Below, piece by piece: positions 18,919-28,896 of a stretch of 64,000 bases of DNA. The translations under genes were made by a program, and so were the position numbers. Origin of the DNA: Chrysophaeum taylorii (taxonomy: Eukaryota > Sar > Pelagophyceae > Pelagomonadales > Pelagomonadaceae); the NCBI GenBank assembly GCA_029834535.1, contig JAQMWT010000330.1, forward strand, positions 372,001 to 436,000. Direction: 5' to 3'. Under the pieces are notes generated by a model that searched no databases, was not told where the DNA came from, and worked only from the letters and a program-made list of their open reading frames with translations. Every line of letters starts with the position of its first letter. Within the stretch, counting starts at the first letter, position 1.

Positions 18919-19090
18919 ATACCTACCTGGGCAGCGCCGAACACGCTCAGCATTGTTGTGTTTGGCGACACGTGTGTCAAATGGCATCGCACTCCTCCGG
19001 GCACGCACGTTTGATCCGCGTGTTTTATCGCATCAGCGTTGAGACATGCCACAGCTTTTGAGTTTGAGGTGGAATGTGAGTCTTCTCCCC
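18919..19090 (+). ncRNA. U1 snRNA-like gene, diverged copy (possible pseudogene)
   Basis: Aligns over its whole length with the U1 gene at 20,068. The 5' end is atacctacctgg instead of atacttacctgg, so its pairing with 5' splice sites would change at one position. The U1A-loop equivalent is atcgcactcc (canonical attgcactcc). The Sm-site equivalent is agcttttgag, poorer than aatttttgg. These changes at the three key sites suggest a decaying or specialised copy. Confidence 0.7.
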
Positions 19091-19221
19091 TCCGCTGCCC
19101 CGATCAAAACAAAAAAAAATCCAACAATACGAAACACACCCCAAACTCCTATGGCAATACCTGCACCCGACCACACCCCAGTATACCATCGCTGCGGTGC
19201 GCCGTAGCGCGTGGGACATTA

Positions 19222-19440
19222 TCACAAGGCGTGAAGACTAGGGGCGCTGAAAGCAGCGTCGGGGGGGAGTTGACGCCGGTCGCAATGCGACGCGGAGACC
19301 GCGATTTGAGTGACAACCCCCTCGTCTTTTACTCTTTCTTCAACGTCCCCCGGCCTTAACCCATCCCTCTGCGAACGTCCCGGCTTCCAACCGGCCCGCC
19401 CGGGAGGCGACAGGTGCAAACCTACGACGGGCGCTCATCA
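19222..19440 (-). repeat. SINE-like dispersed repeat, copy C (lacks the 3' tail)
   Basis: Its reverse complement matches about 530-720 of copy A: caacc.gcccgcccgggaggcga and gcgacg.ggagaccgcgat are shared. It does not reach the common GTTAG tail, so it is a fragment. Confidence 0.6.
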
Positions 19441-19734
19441 TGATTTTTAATAAAAGAAAAAAACAGACGGCGGTGCACACTCTTATTATTAAGTGTGTCG
19501 CGGCATCGGCGCTCTAGCCGGCAGTGTTAAGAAATACCGGGCGCAAGGAGGAGCGAGAGAGAGCAAAGGAAGAGCCTTCGAAGAAAGCAATAGGGGTGGG
19601 GCGTAACCGCACTTATTAATGCGAGAAGCTACGTCTGAATTTGCGTTGCGCTGATGCCCCGGGCGCTACTTACTGCGACGGTGATGGCGCCGGTCACTCA
19701 CGATTTAGGGAGCACCGCTCTCACTCACCATGTG

Positions 19735-19912
19735 GGGACCAAAACACGCTCAGAAATTGGTCCAAGTGACGCGGGTGCCGAACGGCGTCGCACTTTTACA
19801 GGAACAGGCTATTATATTGGTCCTCTTGTTTAGTCGTCTAAGCTTTGACACGTTGTGGCTGGGGCGGTAGGCATTTCTCCGCCCCCTATGAATACCTCCG
19901 AGTCGATCCGAG
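19735..19912 (+). ncRNA. Weak U1-like fragment
   Basis: aaaacacgctca, gacgcgggtgccgaacggcgtcgcac and ctaagctttgacac...ggctggggcgg follow the order of the U1 gene at 20,068. Loop and Sm sites are not preserved. Probably an old U1 copy. Confidence 0.35.
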
Positions 19913-19972
19913 TAGGTGCGATTTTTCGCTGCTTCCGGCGTCACTGAACCCGCGCAGGTCCGTTGATTGTTG

Positions 19973-19986
19973 AAAAAATGTGGTTC
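19973..19986 (+). promoter_or_regulatory. Candidate snRNA promoter box, U1
   Basis: gaaaaaatgtggtt, about 93-95 bp upstream of the U1 5' end, shared with the diverged copy at 18,822. A proximal sequence element role is inferred from position. Confidence 0.55.
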
Positions 19987-20067
19987 CTGTCGCGCCTAAT
20001 AGTTTGTGAAGTTGGCAGGCTGTCGCGCCCGCACCCATACGCGCGCGCACGTACACCCTGGTCAAGC

Positions 20068-20240
20068 ATACTTACCTGGGCAGCGTCGAACACGCTCATC
20101 AATGTGTTTGGCGACGCGGGTGTCGAACGGCATTGCACTCCTTCGGGTACGCACGTTTGATCCGCGTGTTTCATCGCATTAGCTTTGAGACATGCCACAA
20201 TTTTTGGCTGAGGTGGAAGGTGAGTTTTCTCCCCTCCGCC
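20068..20240 (+). ncRNA. U1 spliceosomal snRNA
   Basis: The 5' end atacttacctgg is the universal U1 sequence that pairs with 5' splice sites. The stem-loop II loop contains cattgcactcc, the U1A-binding sequence. Further on, aatttttgg (20,199-20,207) is a perfect Sm site, followed by a terminal stem (ggtgga...tccgcc with a tttt loop), which sets the 3' end near 20,240. Together these leave little doubt. Transcription is expected by RNA polymerase II from the upstream box. Confidence 0.93.
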
Positions 20241-20440
20241 GCCCTCCCCCCAAAAGAAACACTCATCACCCCAAACCACCCAAAACCAACCTGCGCGGTA
20301 GCTGCGAAACAAAACGCGCTCGGCCCTCCGATCTTGCGCTTTGTTCCGGCCGTTAAACGGATACCAGGCGCATAGCCACGCACGTTTTTCGTTGTACCCA
20401 CTCGGCTCCAGGGTTGTGGGGTAACCTCAAAGGATAACGG

Positions 20441-20512
20441 TGGGGCGTGCGAGGCGTGCGGGGCGTGAGGGGCGTGAGGGGCGTGAGGGGCGTGAGGGGC
20501 GTGAGGGGAGCG
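20441..20512 (+). repeat. GGGGCGTGAG minisatellite
   Basis: About seven head-to-tail copies of a 9-10-bp G-rich unit. The G-runs could form a quadruplex. Confidence 0.9.
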
Positions 20513-20583
20513 GGCCTGATCAGGACGTTGAGCGAGGCAAGAGTACGAAGAGAGCAGAGCAGAGTGGGGAGAGGCGGCAGGGT

Positions 20584-20660
20584 TTTAGGAGTAAAGTCAA
20601 AGGTTGGCGAGCGTGCGCTGATCAAAGCAGCTTAGATTGGCGTGGGGGGGGGGGGGTGGA
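20584..20660 (+). repeat. Short dispersed repeat, partner of 16,868-16,945
   Basis: gtaaagtcaaaggttggcg...gcgctgatcaaagcag.ttagattgg parallels the 16.9-kb copy and ends in a G-run. Confidence 0.5.
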
Positions 20661-21859
20661 GCAGGGGCCCTAGGTTGAATGGTAGACGCATTCGCCAGAG
20701 TCTGTCGCGCGCGTCTCGACACGTACATGTCCAAGAAGAATATTGGATGATGCTCGGAGAACGAGAAAAGCTTTTTAAACACACCGCGCTTCGGTGAAGC
20801 CCGCGCCTTGGGGTCACTCAGTCACCCTCCTATGTACATCGGCTCGGGGCTGCGGCGCCTCGTTCGCCTTACGCGCGCGGCGTCTTTGCGGCGCAAACCC
20901 AGCCGTGTATACACTCCTCACGGCCCGCGGTTTATACGGCGACGAGAGGTGGTATTTTGTTGCGAAGACTACGAAAGACTGGCGGATCCACGATGGCAGG
21001 GTAGGTACATCTGGGTGGTGCCCGCAAAGTACCCGAGCTTTGACAACGCCCAATGCATGCGCTGAACGGTGCCTAGGGACTCAAACCTACGTATCGCCCA
21101 GTCGCCCAGGTGGCTCCAGGGAGCTTCCGTAGTACGCACCGATCAGGCTCCGTGTCGCTGGCATCACACAGCCGACTAGGTGGCGCCCGGGCGGCATTCA
21201 AGAAGCGCAAGGGCTCTCCTGTGTGAGTGCCGCATCGGTGTGAGCCTCCAATGTCGCTCCCGTTTGCCCCAACATGGCCCGTAGGTCGTGACAAAGTAGC
21301 TCGTGGGTCATGCCTATGATGATGTCGCACCTTGATCGTTCTTAGGCCGCTCCGATGCGACATTTGCGCGCCAAAACGCCACCCACGTGCGAGTACTCCG
21401 GAAGGTGCGTGAGTGGCCCCTCGGCACCACGCTATTTAGGGCCGGTACGCTCTCGTGGTGATGTCGTAACGTGGTCTCGATCCAACCCAGAACCGGGTGT
21501 GCCTACATAATAAATCCTCGAAGACACCTAGTCCTGTCTGGGTGTCACCGCACACCCAGCCCGGAGGTCAGCCCCACGTCCTTTGAAGTCACGGGAATAT
21601 CCGTGGTGGCCGTCCTTGGGGCTTGACGCTCAGGTATCGCATATACTCCCGTTTTACCCATGGCCAGCAGTTTCGCGCATGCGCCTCCAGACCCCTCCTT
21701 CTCATTTGCAGGCGGCTATTAAAGAAAAAAAAACAAATAAATAAAACATTCCCGCTGGCCCCGTGCCCTACACCCGGGCGGATGTCGGGAGTTAAAGGCG
21801 ACCGCGCACTACATGCATCTCAAAAAAAGTGGGGCAGTTCTGTCTCTCCAATGGATGCA
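20661..21859. other. Intergenic, no gene supported; one strong hairpin
   Basis: Only overlapping short frames. An 8-bp perfect stem, ctgggtgt (21,538-21,545) with acacccag (21,552-21,559), has a 6-base loop. It may be structural RNA or chance in GC-rich DNA. No tRNA is seen. Confidence 0.35.
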
Positions 21860-22618
21860 TTAGAGACCGCACGGGTCATCGGTAGGATCGGAGTCCTCGA
21901 CGTCTCGGATGAGCGCGGCTTGGATGATGCAATCGTCGTCATCGTTTACTCTCGCGTTTTGGCGGGTGTAGGCGGCCGCGACGAGGCAACAGTTGGTGCA
22001 AGCTAATCCGCGCTTAAGAAGACAGTTAGCCGCGCCTCTGCTGCAGCCGGCGCAGCACTTGGCGGCGTACTCGAATACATGATGCACAAGGCCAGAGACT
22101 AGGACGAGTGCGAAGAATGCCAACGGCACGACAACGGCGCCGACAGTCAGGGCAACGTCACCGGGAGCCTCGTCGAGTTTTTCCTGGTGCATCATGGTGC
22201 CGTCGCTGTGATATACCTCGCACCAGACTTTGGTGCCGAGGGCTCTCGCGAAGGCAACGAGGAAGACAGAATAAACGAACAACAAGACCGCGAGCGCCGA
22301 TTCAAACCATCTCACCCTCGCATCGTGGCGGTGCCTTGCGGCAAGAGTGGGTGCGGGAGGCTGCAACTGGAGCGAAATCGTTGCCGCCCCGACGGCGAGG
22401 GCCACGGCGACGCCGATCGCCCCAATCACCACGAATACCTTACTTGTTTTCAAGGTCCTGGGATAACTCGTTCGAAGGCGCTCGCCCTCCCCAATCGGAA
22501 TGCGTTCACATTTTCGCTTGTTGTGGCGGCTCATTCTCGCGCCCGTTTTCGCCGTCGCGAGGAGCAGGCACGAACACGAGAGCAACCCGATTGCCAACAA
22601 AGCACCCAAAGCCTTCAT
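21860..22618 (-). CDS. Unknown membrane protein with Cys-rich C-terminal region
   Basis: 252 aa from an ATG at 22,618. It opens with a signal-like hydrophobic segment (MKALGALLAIGLLSCSCLLLATA), then a basic stretch RHNKRKCER. Three further hydrophobic helices follow: VFVVIGAIGVAVALAVGA, FESALAVLLFVYSVFLVAFA and VALTVGAVVVPLAFFALVLV. After the last comes a Cys-rich segment (AKCCAGCSRGAANCLLKRGLACTNCC) and an acidic tail. I do not recognise the family. The topology, the codon bias toward G/C at third positions and an ATG followed directly by a signal sequence make it a credible gene. Confidence 0.65.
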   Translation of the reverse strand: MKALGALLAIGLLSCSCLLLATAKTGARMSRHNKRKCERIPIGEGERLRTSYPRTLKTSKVFVVIGAIGVAVALAVGAATISLQLQPPAPTLAARHRHDARVRWFESALAVLLFVYSVFLVAFARALGTKVWCEVYHSDGTMMHQEKLDEAPGDVALTVGAVVVPLAFFALVLVSGLVHHVFEYAAKCCAGCSRGAANCLLKRGLACTNCCLVAAAYTRQNARVNDDDDCIIQAALIRDVEDSDPTDDPCGL

Positions 22619-22659
22619 AATTTACAAATTGAAGAAAGGTTGAACAGGACGTTGAAGAA

Positions 22660-23940
22660 CTGTATGTTTTAATTTTTTTTTTTTGAACTCATACTGACAA
22701 CTAAAGTCCTGAGCTCGGAAGTATAATTATAGCAAAAAAAGAGAGATAGGCGACGGTGACTACTACGGTAAGCAGCTCCCAGATCTACAAGAGGCAGAAG
22801 TGACGGGGAAGCAACTCCCAAGTTTAAAAAAAAGGCAAAAATGGCGAATCGCAAATACGGACAAAAAAAAGAGGAAAACAACCATCGAGCAAGTGGGGAG
22901 CGGGCGAGGAAAAGAGACAGCCAAGCACAAACGAGGACAGAGGCAAGCAACAGGATCGTAAAGGGGGGCTCAAGAAGAGCACGGAGGTCGACGAAAGAGC
23001 TCCGGAGACTCACGAGAAGAGAAACACTGAGAGAGAAGCGGAGGAAGGAGGAGCAGAGGCTTGGATGGCCAGCCTTTCAAAAGATTCAGATTAGGAGTAG
23101 ACGACGGTGCGAGAGAATCCAAGACGTGCGGCGAGGTATGAGACGTTGGTCTCGTAGAGTATTGGCGATATTGAAGGACAACCGCGCGCTATAGCATCAA
23201 CTTTTTTATAATTTCGAGAAGTCGAAGAGCCGGCTGCGAATGGTGACACAATTCGCGACGCGCAATCGAGTACCACAAAGCATCTTCAACTAATAAGAGA
23301 ACAATGAGATAAAATCGTGGAACGAAAAAGAATAATCACAACAAGAACTGCGCCATAAAGGGCGCGTCGGATTGGAAGAAATGCTTGAACGAAGAACGCC
23401 AGGCAGCAGCCGGCTTGTGTGCAAGAACTGCGTGTAGGGCGCGCTCGGCCAATACACAAGTGCAGGCACGAGCAGAGTGTGCACTTGCGCACCGAACAAG
23501 ACGACGCGACGGCGGTTGCTACGAGGACGATACCAGCTTATCCCGATGCGCGAGCGCACGCCAAAGCGATTGCATATTTGCAAGTGCGAGCGGAGGAAGG
23601 AGACCATACGATACTAGCTACCCATGCAGCCGAGAGTGCACGCAAACCCAGCCCTCCGGGCTGAGGGGTGCTGGCCTCTCCTTTCAGGCAGGTGGTGCTG
23701 GAAAGGAATACGTCGACGATTATTGATGGAAGCTACTCCTCCTGATACTAATAACTAAAGAAAAGCAAGCAAAGCAAAGCAAAGCAACGCGAAGCCATGG
23801 CTTTGATTTATAGCGCGAGCTCTAGAAATTACTATTGTTTTGGTGCAATGCGAAAAGAAAGGAGAAGGAAGTTCGTCCTCGTCTCGACGCTGATGGGCCG
23901 AGCTCGTACCTCGCTCTCTCGCGCCCTATCTAGCTTGCGC
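22660..23940. other. Purine-rich intergenic stretch; (AAAGC)n run
   Basis: The + strand is strongly A/G-rich from 22,840 to 23,160, which by itself makes Lys/Arg-rich frames on + and hydrophobic ones on -. I therefore do not call the 114-codon hydrophobic - frame at 22,669-23,013. An AAAGC microsatellite lies at about 23,757-23,790. Confidence 0.45.
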
Positions 23941-23941
23941 A

Positions 23942-25270
23942 CTATCTGTCTTCAGTCAATGCGGCAAGCGCGAGAATTAACACTAAGTGTCGCTCGTTGC
24001 GAGCGCACAACCAGGCTGCGGGTAGCCATCTGCGTACTGTGATGGCAGCCTGCTCAAGTTCGACGCTTACCCAGGACGTGTAGTGAACTCTGCCGTCGTG
24101 CTCAAATACCAGGTCTTCCCGACTTGGTGTGCAGCGACTGTACTTCATTTCTTCGAAGGTCCCGTCAGCGTCGATCTCCGAACAGTGATGTCCAAAAGCA
24201 AAGTCGACTAAGCATTGGCCGGGGACTAGACCGCCGATCGAGTCGGTGCTGCCGAACAAGTAGTGACGGTCGCAGGGCGGAGTGCAGTCGACGGCACGAA
24301 GACCCGACGGCCTCCTTGAAACGCGCACCGCAAAGTTGGGGTCGAGTGACAGCTCGACGATGGCGTCAGGGTTGTCCTCCGATCCTCTCGCAACCACGTC
24401 GCGCGCCATCTCGACATGCGCGGCAGTGATTTAGTCGACGCAAATACCGCGCTTCAGGAGAACCTGCCGCACGCTACCGCGGTAGCCGCAGTGCCCGTCG
24501 CCCACCTTTTTCTGCCGTCGGCGTCCGCATTCCACCATTTGCTCGTTGATAAGACTGCGCGTCACGTCGGCGAAATCTGCATTGCGTATGATCCGAAACC
24601 AAGGGGGCGGTTCCGAAGCCGCGAGCCAAGTCAATCCCTGTAGTGCGACGGGGACAACAAGAGGTCGTCTACCGAGTCGTCCATTCGCACTGAACAGAGC
24701 GCCGTGTCGGCTTCCGCAGGATGGAGGGCAGTTCCTTGGCTCCAAGAGCGACCGCCGTCAGCCAAACGAGACATAATTGTCCATCCGCGCGGGAGCTCGT
24801 CCGGGATGACGCCTCGCGATCGAGTGCTGTCGGTACAAACCGAGACGCTAGAGCTCTGTACTCTTGTCGAAGGCGCCGAGTCCACACAAATTGCTTGGAT
24901 TCACATCGGTCACGTCGCCGTAGAGGTCAATCGGGCCGGCACTTCCATGAGTTGGCCTGGCCGGCTCTGCTTCTGACATCATCTCATTGTGTACGTCGTC
25001 CTCGTCGTCCTCGTCGTCACGCACTCCACCGTTGTCCCCGACGGGCTTGGCTCGTTTCCTCGCAGCTGATCGCGGCTGGAAGAATGCCCTTCGAGCCTCT
25101 GCAGCAGCGCCGTTGCTTCAGCTACCCGCTGCTCCTCAGCACGCTTGTCGCGTTCAATCTCTTCGTTGGTACGGCGCTTTCGCTGCTGAAGGCCCCTCTC
25201 CCGCGGTCAGTGGTTGGTCGGTGTTGCTTGCTCGTCAAAAAGTCTCGAGCAGCACGCCGCAAAATTAATG
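23942..25270 (-). other. Possible spliced gene or pseudogene, unknown product
   Basis: Several - strand blocks look coding but lie in different frames. About 25,200-25,060: a charged coiled-coil-like piece, RRTNEEIERDKRAEEQRVAE. About 24,990-24,850: acidic DDEDDEDDVHNEMM followed by IDLYGDVTDVNPSNL. 24,885-24,631: VIPDELPRGWTIMSRLADGG. 24,745-24,431: FADVTRSLINEQMVECGRR. 24,409-23,942: a Cys/His-containing 155-codon frame from an ATG. Short introns, as seen elsewhere in this genome, could join some of them, but I cannot place the junctions. Nothing matches a family I know. Confidence 0.3.
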
Positions 25271-25331
25271 CTGACGTGTGACGAGCTATTCTGGCCTCTC
25301 GTTCGCTGCTGCTGACGTGTGACTAGCTAAA
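25269..25331 (+). repeat. Short direct repeat, gctgacgtgtgac(g/t)agct twice
   Basis: Two near-identical 18-bp units about 42 bp apart, between the unresolved gene and the reductase 3' end. Confidence 0.7.
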
Positions 25332-25435
25332 CAAACCAATCAGCGTTCAGTTTAGCTCGTCATATTTCTCGCACTACAAAGTCAGCCCCGAAGGCATCAC
25401 GAATGACTTGAGGTCTATGAATCAAAAAATTACAT

Positions 25436-27750
25436 CTAGAGGGTCTTTTTAGATCTCTTTTTTTTTGCGCCGGCCGAGGTGAAGTTTTGCTGTAGGAAGT
25501 CGAGGGCCGAGGCCTTCCAGCCAGTGGGCATGTCGAAGACGTCGCCCGGGTTGGCGGTATCGATGTTGGCCGCGAGGCGGAAGCCCTGGTCGATAGCGCG
25601 CTTGGCGTCGAGCTCGGCAGCTTTCTGAGCGCCGCCAATGAGGAAGGCGGGTATTTTGGCGGCATTGAGTTTGTCAAAGAGGTCGTTGACGGCGACCTGT
25701 CCGGCGCACAAGACGACGTCGTCGACCTCGAGGTCGACCTCGGTGGTGGTGGTGGGGGGGGCGTCGGCCTTTCTGACGCGAAGGGCGCCGTCGACCAAGC
25801 CGACGTAAGCGACGCCGCTCATCATGTCGACGCGGCGGCGGCGGAGGGCCGCGCGGTGGATCCAGCCGGTGGTCTTGCCGAGGCTGACGCCGTGGGGGGT
25901 TGTCTTGCGCTGGAGGAGGTAGACCGTGCGCTTGGGGGGGTCGTCATTGGGGGTCTTGAGGGCGCCGCGGGTCGAGAGCGAGGGGTCGACGCCCCACTCG
26001 TCGTAAAAGGAAACGTCGTCCGCGTGCGTTAGGAACTCGGCGACGTCGAAGCCAATGCCGCCGGCGCCGACGACGGCGACGCGGCTGCCGCAGGGGTCGG
26101 CCCCCGCACGCAAGACCTGGGAGTAGGAGCGCACGCGGGGCGGGGCAGCCGCGCCCGGGAGGACGGGGATGTCGACACGACGCGGGACGACACCCGTCGC
26201 GACGACGACCTTGTCGAAGGAGGCGCACTGCGCAACGTCGACGACGGGCTCACCGAGGCGGACCTTGACGGAAGACTTGGCCAGGATCGCACGGAAGTAG
26301 CGCATCGTTTCGCGAAACTCCTCCTTGCCCGGGACGTTTGCCGCGAGGTTGAACTGACCACCAATCTTGTCCGAGCCCTCGAAGAGCGTGACCTTGTGGC
26401 CGCGGTCGGCGAGGGCCGTCGCGCACGAGAGACCGGCCATGCCAGCGCCGACGACGGCTATATTGAGAGGCGCGCGCGTCGGCGCCAAGTTTAGAGAGGT
26501 TTCGTGGCCGGCTCGCGGGTTGACGAGGCAAGAGACCGGGAGGAGCTTGAAGGTGTGGTCGAGGCAGGCCTGGTTGCAGGCGATGCAGGTGTTTGTCTCG
26601 TCCTCGCGGCCCTCGAAGGCCTTGCGCACGATGTCGGCATCGGCGAGGAAGGGCCGGGCCATCGAGACGAGGTCGGCGCCGTCCTCCAGAACGGTCTCGG
26701 CGACGCCGACGTCGTTTATGCGGTTCGTCGCACACAACGCGAGCCGCCGGCCCGCGGGTAGGGCCTCGGCGAGCTTGTGGGTCGCGAAGGCGAAGGCGGC
26801 GCGCGGCACGCAGGTCGCGATTGTCGGGACGCGCGCCTCGTGCCAGCCGATGCCCGTGTTGACGACGTCGACGCCTTCCGTCTCGAGGCGCGTCGTCAGG
26901 TCGACCGCCTCCTCGAAGGCCATGCCGTTTTCCACGAGTTCCACCAGCGAGACGCGAAAGATGATTGCGAAGCCCTCGTTTCCAACCGCGCGACGACACT
27001 CCCTCGCGATCTCGACCGCGAGCCGCGCCCTGTTCTCGGCCGAGCCGCCGTACTCGTCGTCGCGTGAGTTGGTCCTCGGCGCGAGAAATTCGTTGATAAA
27101 GTAGCCCTCGCTCCCCATCAGCTCGACCCCATCGTACCCCGCCTCCTTCGCGAGCGCGGTCGTCTTCGCAAAGTCGGCGACCGTCGCGGCGACGTCGGCC
27201 GTCGTCAGCGCCCTCGGAGTGAACACGTTGATAGGCGCCTTGAGCTTGGAGGGCGCGACCGCCCACGGGTGGTATGCGTACCGCCCCGCGTGCAGAATCT
27301 GCATTGCGATCTTACCGTCGTTCTCGTGCACGGCTTTCGTGACGACCTTGTGGTGGTCTGCTTCGTGCGCGGTCGTCAGCTTACCCGCCATCGGCATTAC
27401 CCATCCCTCGCGGTTTGGAGCGACGCCCCCGGTCACGATCAGACCCACCCCGCCCTTGGCCCGCTCGGCATAAAACGCGGCCATCTCGTCCAGGCCCCCT
27501 GTAGGACCCAGCTTCTCTTCCAGACCCGTGTGCATGCCTGCGCATAACCGGGAGCTGAGGCACATTCTGTATAAAGAACGACTGATCTCGACGACCAATC
27601 AACAACCATCACACACGACGCACTACCCATGACGATGCGGTTCCGGAGCTCGACCCCGCTCGGGAGCACGAGGGGCTCGAACACTCTCTTGTAGGTGGGG
27701 TGCGGCCCGGAGCACGCCGCCATGCGCTGGATGAGGCCCTTCTGCAACAT
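25436..27750 (-). CDS. NADPH-dependent 2,4-dienoyl-CoA reductase, FadH type
   Basis: Two exons, 27,750-27,624 and 27,537-25,436, split by an 86-bp intron (27,623-27,538; GTGCGT...GCGCAG). Splicing rebuilds RNRIVMGSMHTGLEE, the strictly conserved start of the flavin TIM barrel. The 742-aa protein has an Old-Yellow-Enzyme barrel (AFYAERAKGGVGLIVTGG, GYDGVELMGSEGYFINEFL), then a 4Fe-4S cluster motif C-x2-C-x3-C-x11-C (CIACNQAC...), then FAD- and NADPH-binding Rossmann folds (VVGAGMAGLSCA; VAVVGAGGIGFDVAEF). It reduces 2,4-dienoyl-CoA during oxidation of polyunsaturated fatty acids. The ~20 residues before the barrel (MLQKGLIQRMAACS) could be a mitochondrial presequence; the C-terminus ends KKTL. 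Start: ATG at 27,750, with a second at 27,723. It is divergent from the SAP gene, 83 bp away. Confidence 0.93.
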
Positions 27751-27833
27751 CGCGGAAGGAAGCAGCAAATCGGCGTTCTCAGTGCCAACGGTCTCTTAAC
27801 GGAAAATATACTTCCCTCCCTCCTCGACGAGGG

Positions 27834-28430
27834 ATGGTGGTCGATCTCCTCGGCAGCGATGACGAAGCGCTCCAGGCGCCGCCGTCGAAGAAGGCCAAGG
27901 CCGATGAGGATGACGACATCGAGATCTCGATGCAGACCTTCTCGGCGACGGAACTTGCCCAGAAACGCATGTCGGACGCGATCAACAGCGGCGCCGTGAT
28001 TGACCTGTGCGACGACGACGATGACGACCACCACCAGAATCAGCAGCCGACCGCCCCCATTCTGGACCCGAGCGAGCATCTTCTCTCGCAGTACCTGCAA
28101 ATCAAGACCTTGACGCCTTCGATGCGGCGACTGGTCGCGCGGGCGGGCGGGGCGGGAAACTTGCTCCGACTCCTTCAGGAAGCCGGCCCCGGCCCCTCTG
28201 TGATGCCGCGGCCCGAGGACTGCGACTCCGCATACGCCGCGCTTAGTGCCACCACCAAGGTCGAGCTCAAGGACCTCTGCCGCCAGCACGGCCTCAAAGT
28301 TTCGGGGAATAAGCCAGAGCTAATCAGCCGCCTCGTCGAATATGCCATGTCAGTACCCCCCCCAAGAGCCAGCGCGATCATCGATAAAGCAATCATCTTC
28401 GGCTTCGAACAGCGTCTTTCTCGCTATTGA
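27834..28430 (+). CDS. SAP-domain nuclear protein with SUMO-interaction-like motifs
   Basis: 198 aa from an ATG at 27,834. The N-terminus VVDLLGSDDE and a second site, VIDLCDDDDDD, are hydrophobic-acidic motifs of the SUMO-interacting type. PSKKAKAD between them is a short nuclear-localisation-like stretch. Residues ~140-175 (LSATTKVELKDLCRQHGLK, then GNKPELISRLVEY) form a SAP domain, which binds AT-rich DNA or scaffold regions. The protein is therefore probably nuclear, linked to chromatin, repair or SUMO signalling (inference). The last ~25 residues after a run of prolines fit less well. A short intron near 28,350 cannot be excluded, and then the true C-terminus would differ. Confidence 0.75.
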   Translation: MVVDLLGSDDEALQAPPSKKAKADEDDDIEISMQTFSATELAQKRMSDAINSGAVIDLCDDDDDDHHQNQQPTAPILDPSEHLLSQYLQIKTLTPSMRRLVARAGGAGNLLRLLQEAGPGPSVMPRPEDCDSAYAALSATTKVELKDLCRQHGLKVSGNKPELISRLVEYAMSVPPPRASAIIDKAIIFGFEQRLSRY

Positions 28431-28895
28431 ATATACGAACGATGACAACGAGGGTCATCGTCTCTGGACACCGCCGCGATTATCGAGCCAAAGCACCACT
28501 CATCATCCCAAAAAGGGCCGACGATGGATGACCCCCCTCATGCTAAAAAAGAGGAGGTTGTGCTTTGTGCTTCCTTCCTACCTTCCTTCTCGCGTCCTCT
28601 TTTCTCGGCTATCGATGTCGAGATTCGACGATGCGCCGCCTATTAATCCTAACGTGATCTCGACCGGCCGCCCGCCCGCCCGTATCCCCGGATGGTGCTC
28701 GTTGCACGTGGAGACGGGGCGAGGCTAGGCGCCGGTGCTGGCGTTTCCCCGCTTCTCGCTGGGCAAGCGGCTTGCCACGGATCCTAGTCCCATCTTAGGA
28801 GTCGACCTTTTAAAACCCTACATACTACAGTTCCCAGTTTTGATTTGAAACTACAATATTGTGAGCCAAGAAAACGGGCGTTGCATTTTTACAAT
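28431..28895. other. Intergenic; short motif at 28,787-28,812
   Basis: No gene is recognised. Contains cttaggagtcgaccttttaaaa, a near copy of words at 18,750 and 63,495. Confidence 0.45.
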
Positions 28896-28896
28896 A

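Noticed and set aside
22669-23013. Hydrophobic 114-codon frame on the - strand
   Set aside because: It is the antisense of a purine-rich tract, which yields Leu/Ser/Phe-rich frames by composition alone; no domain and no independent support.
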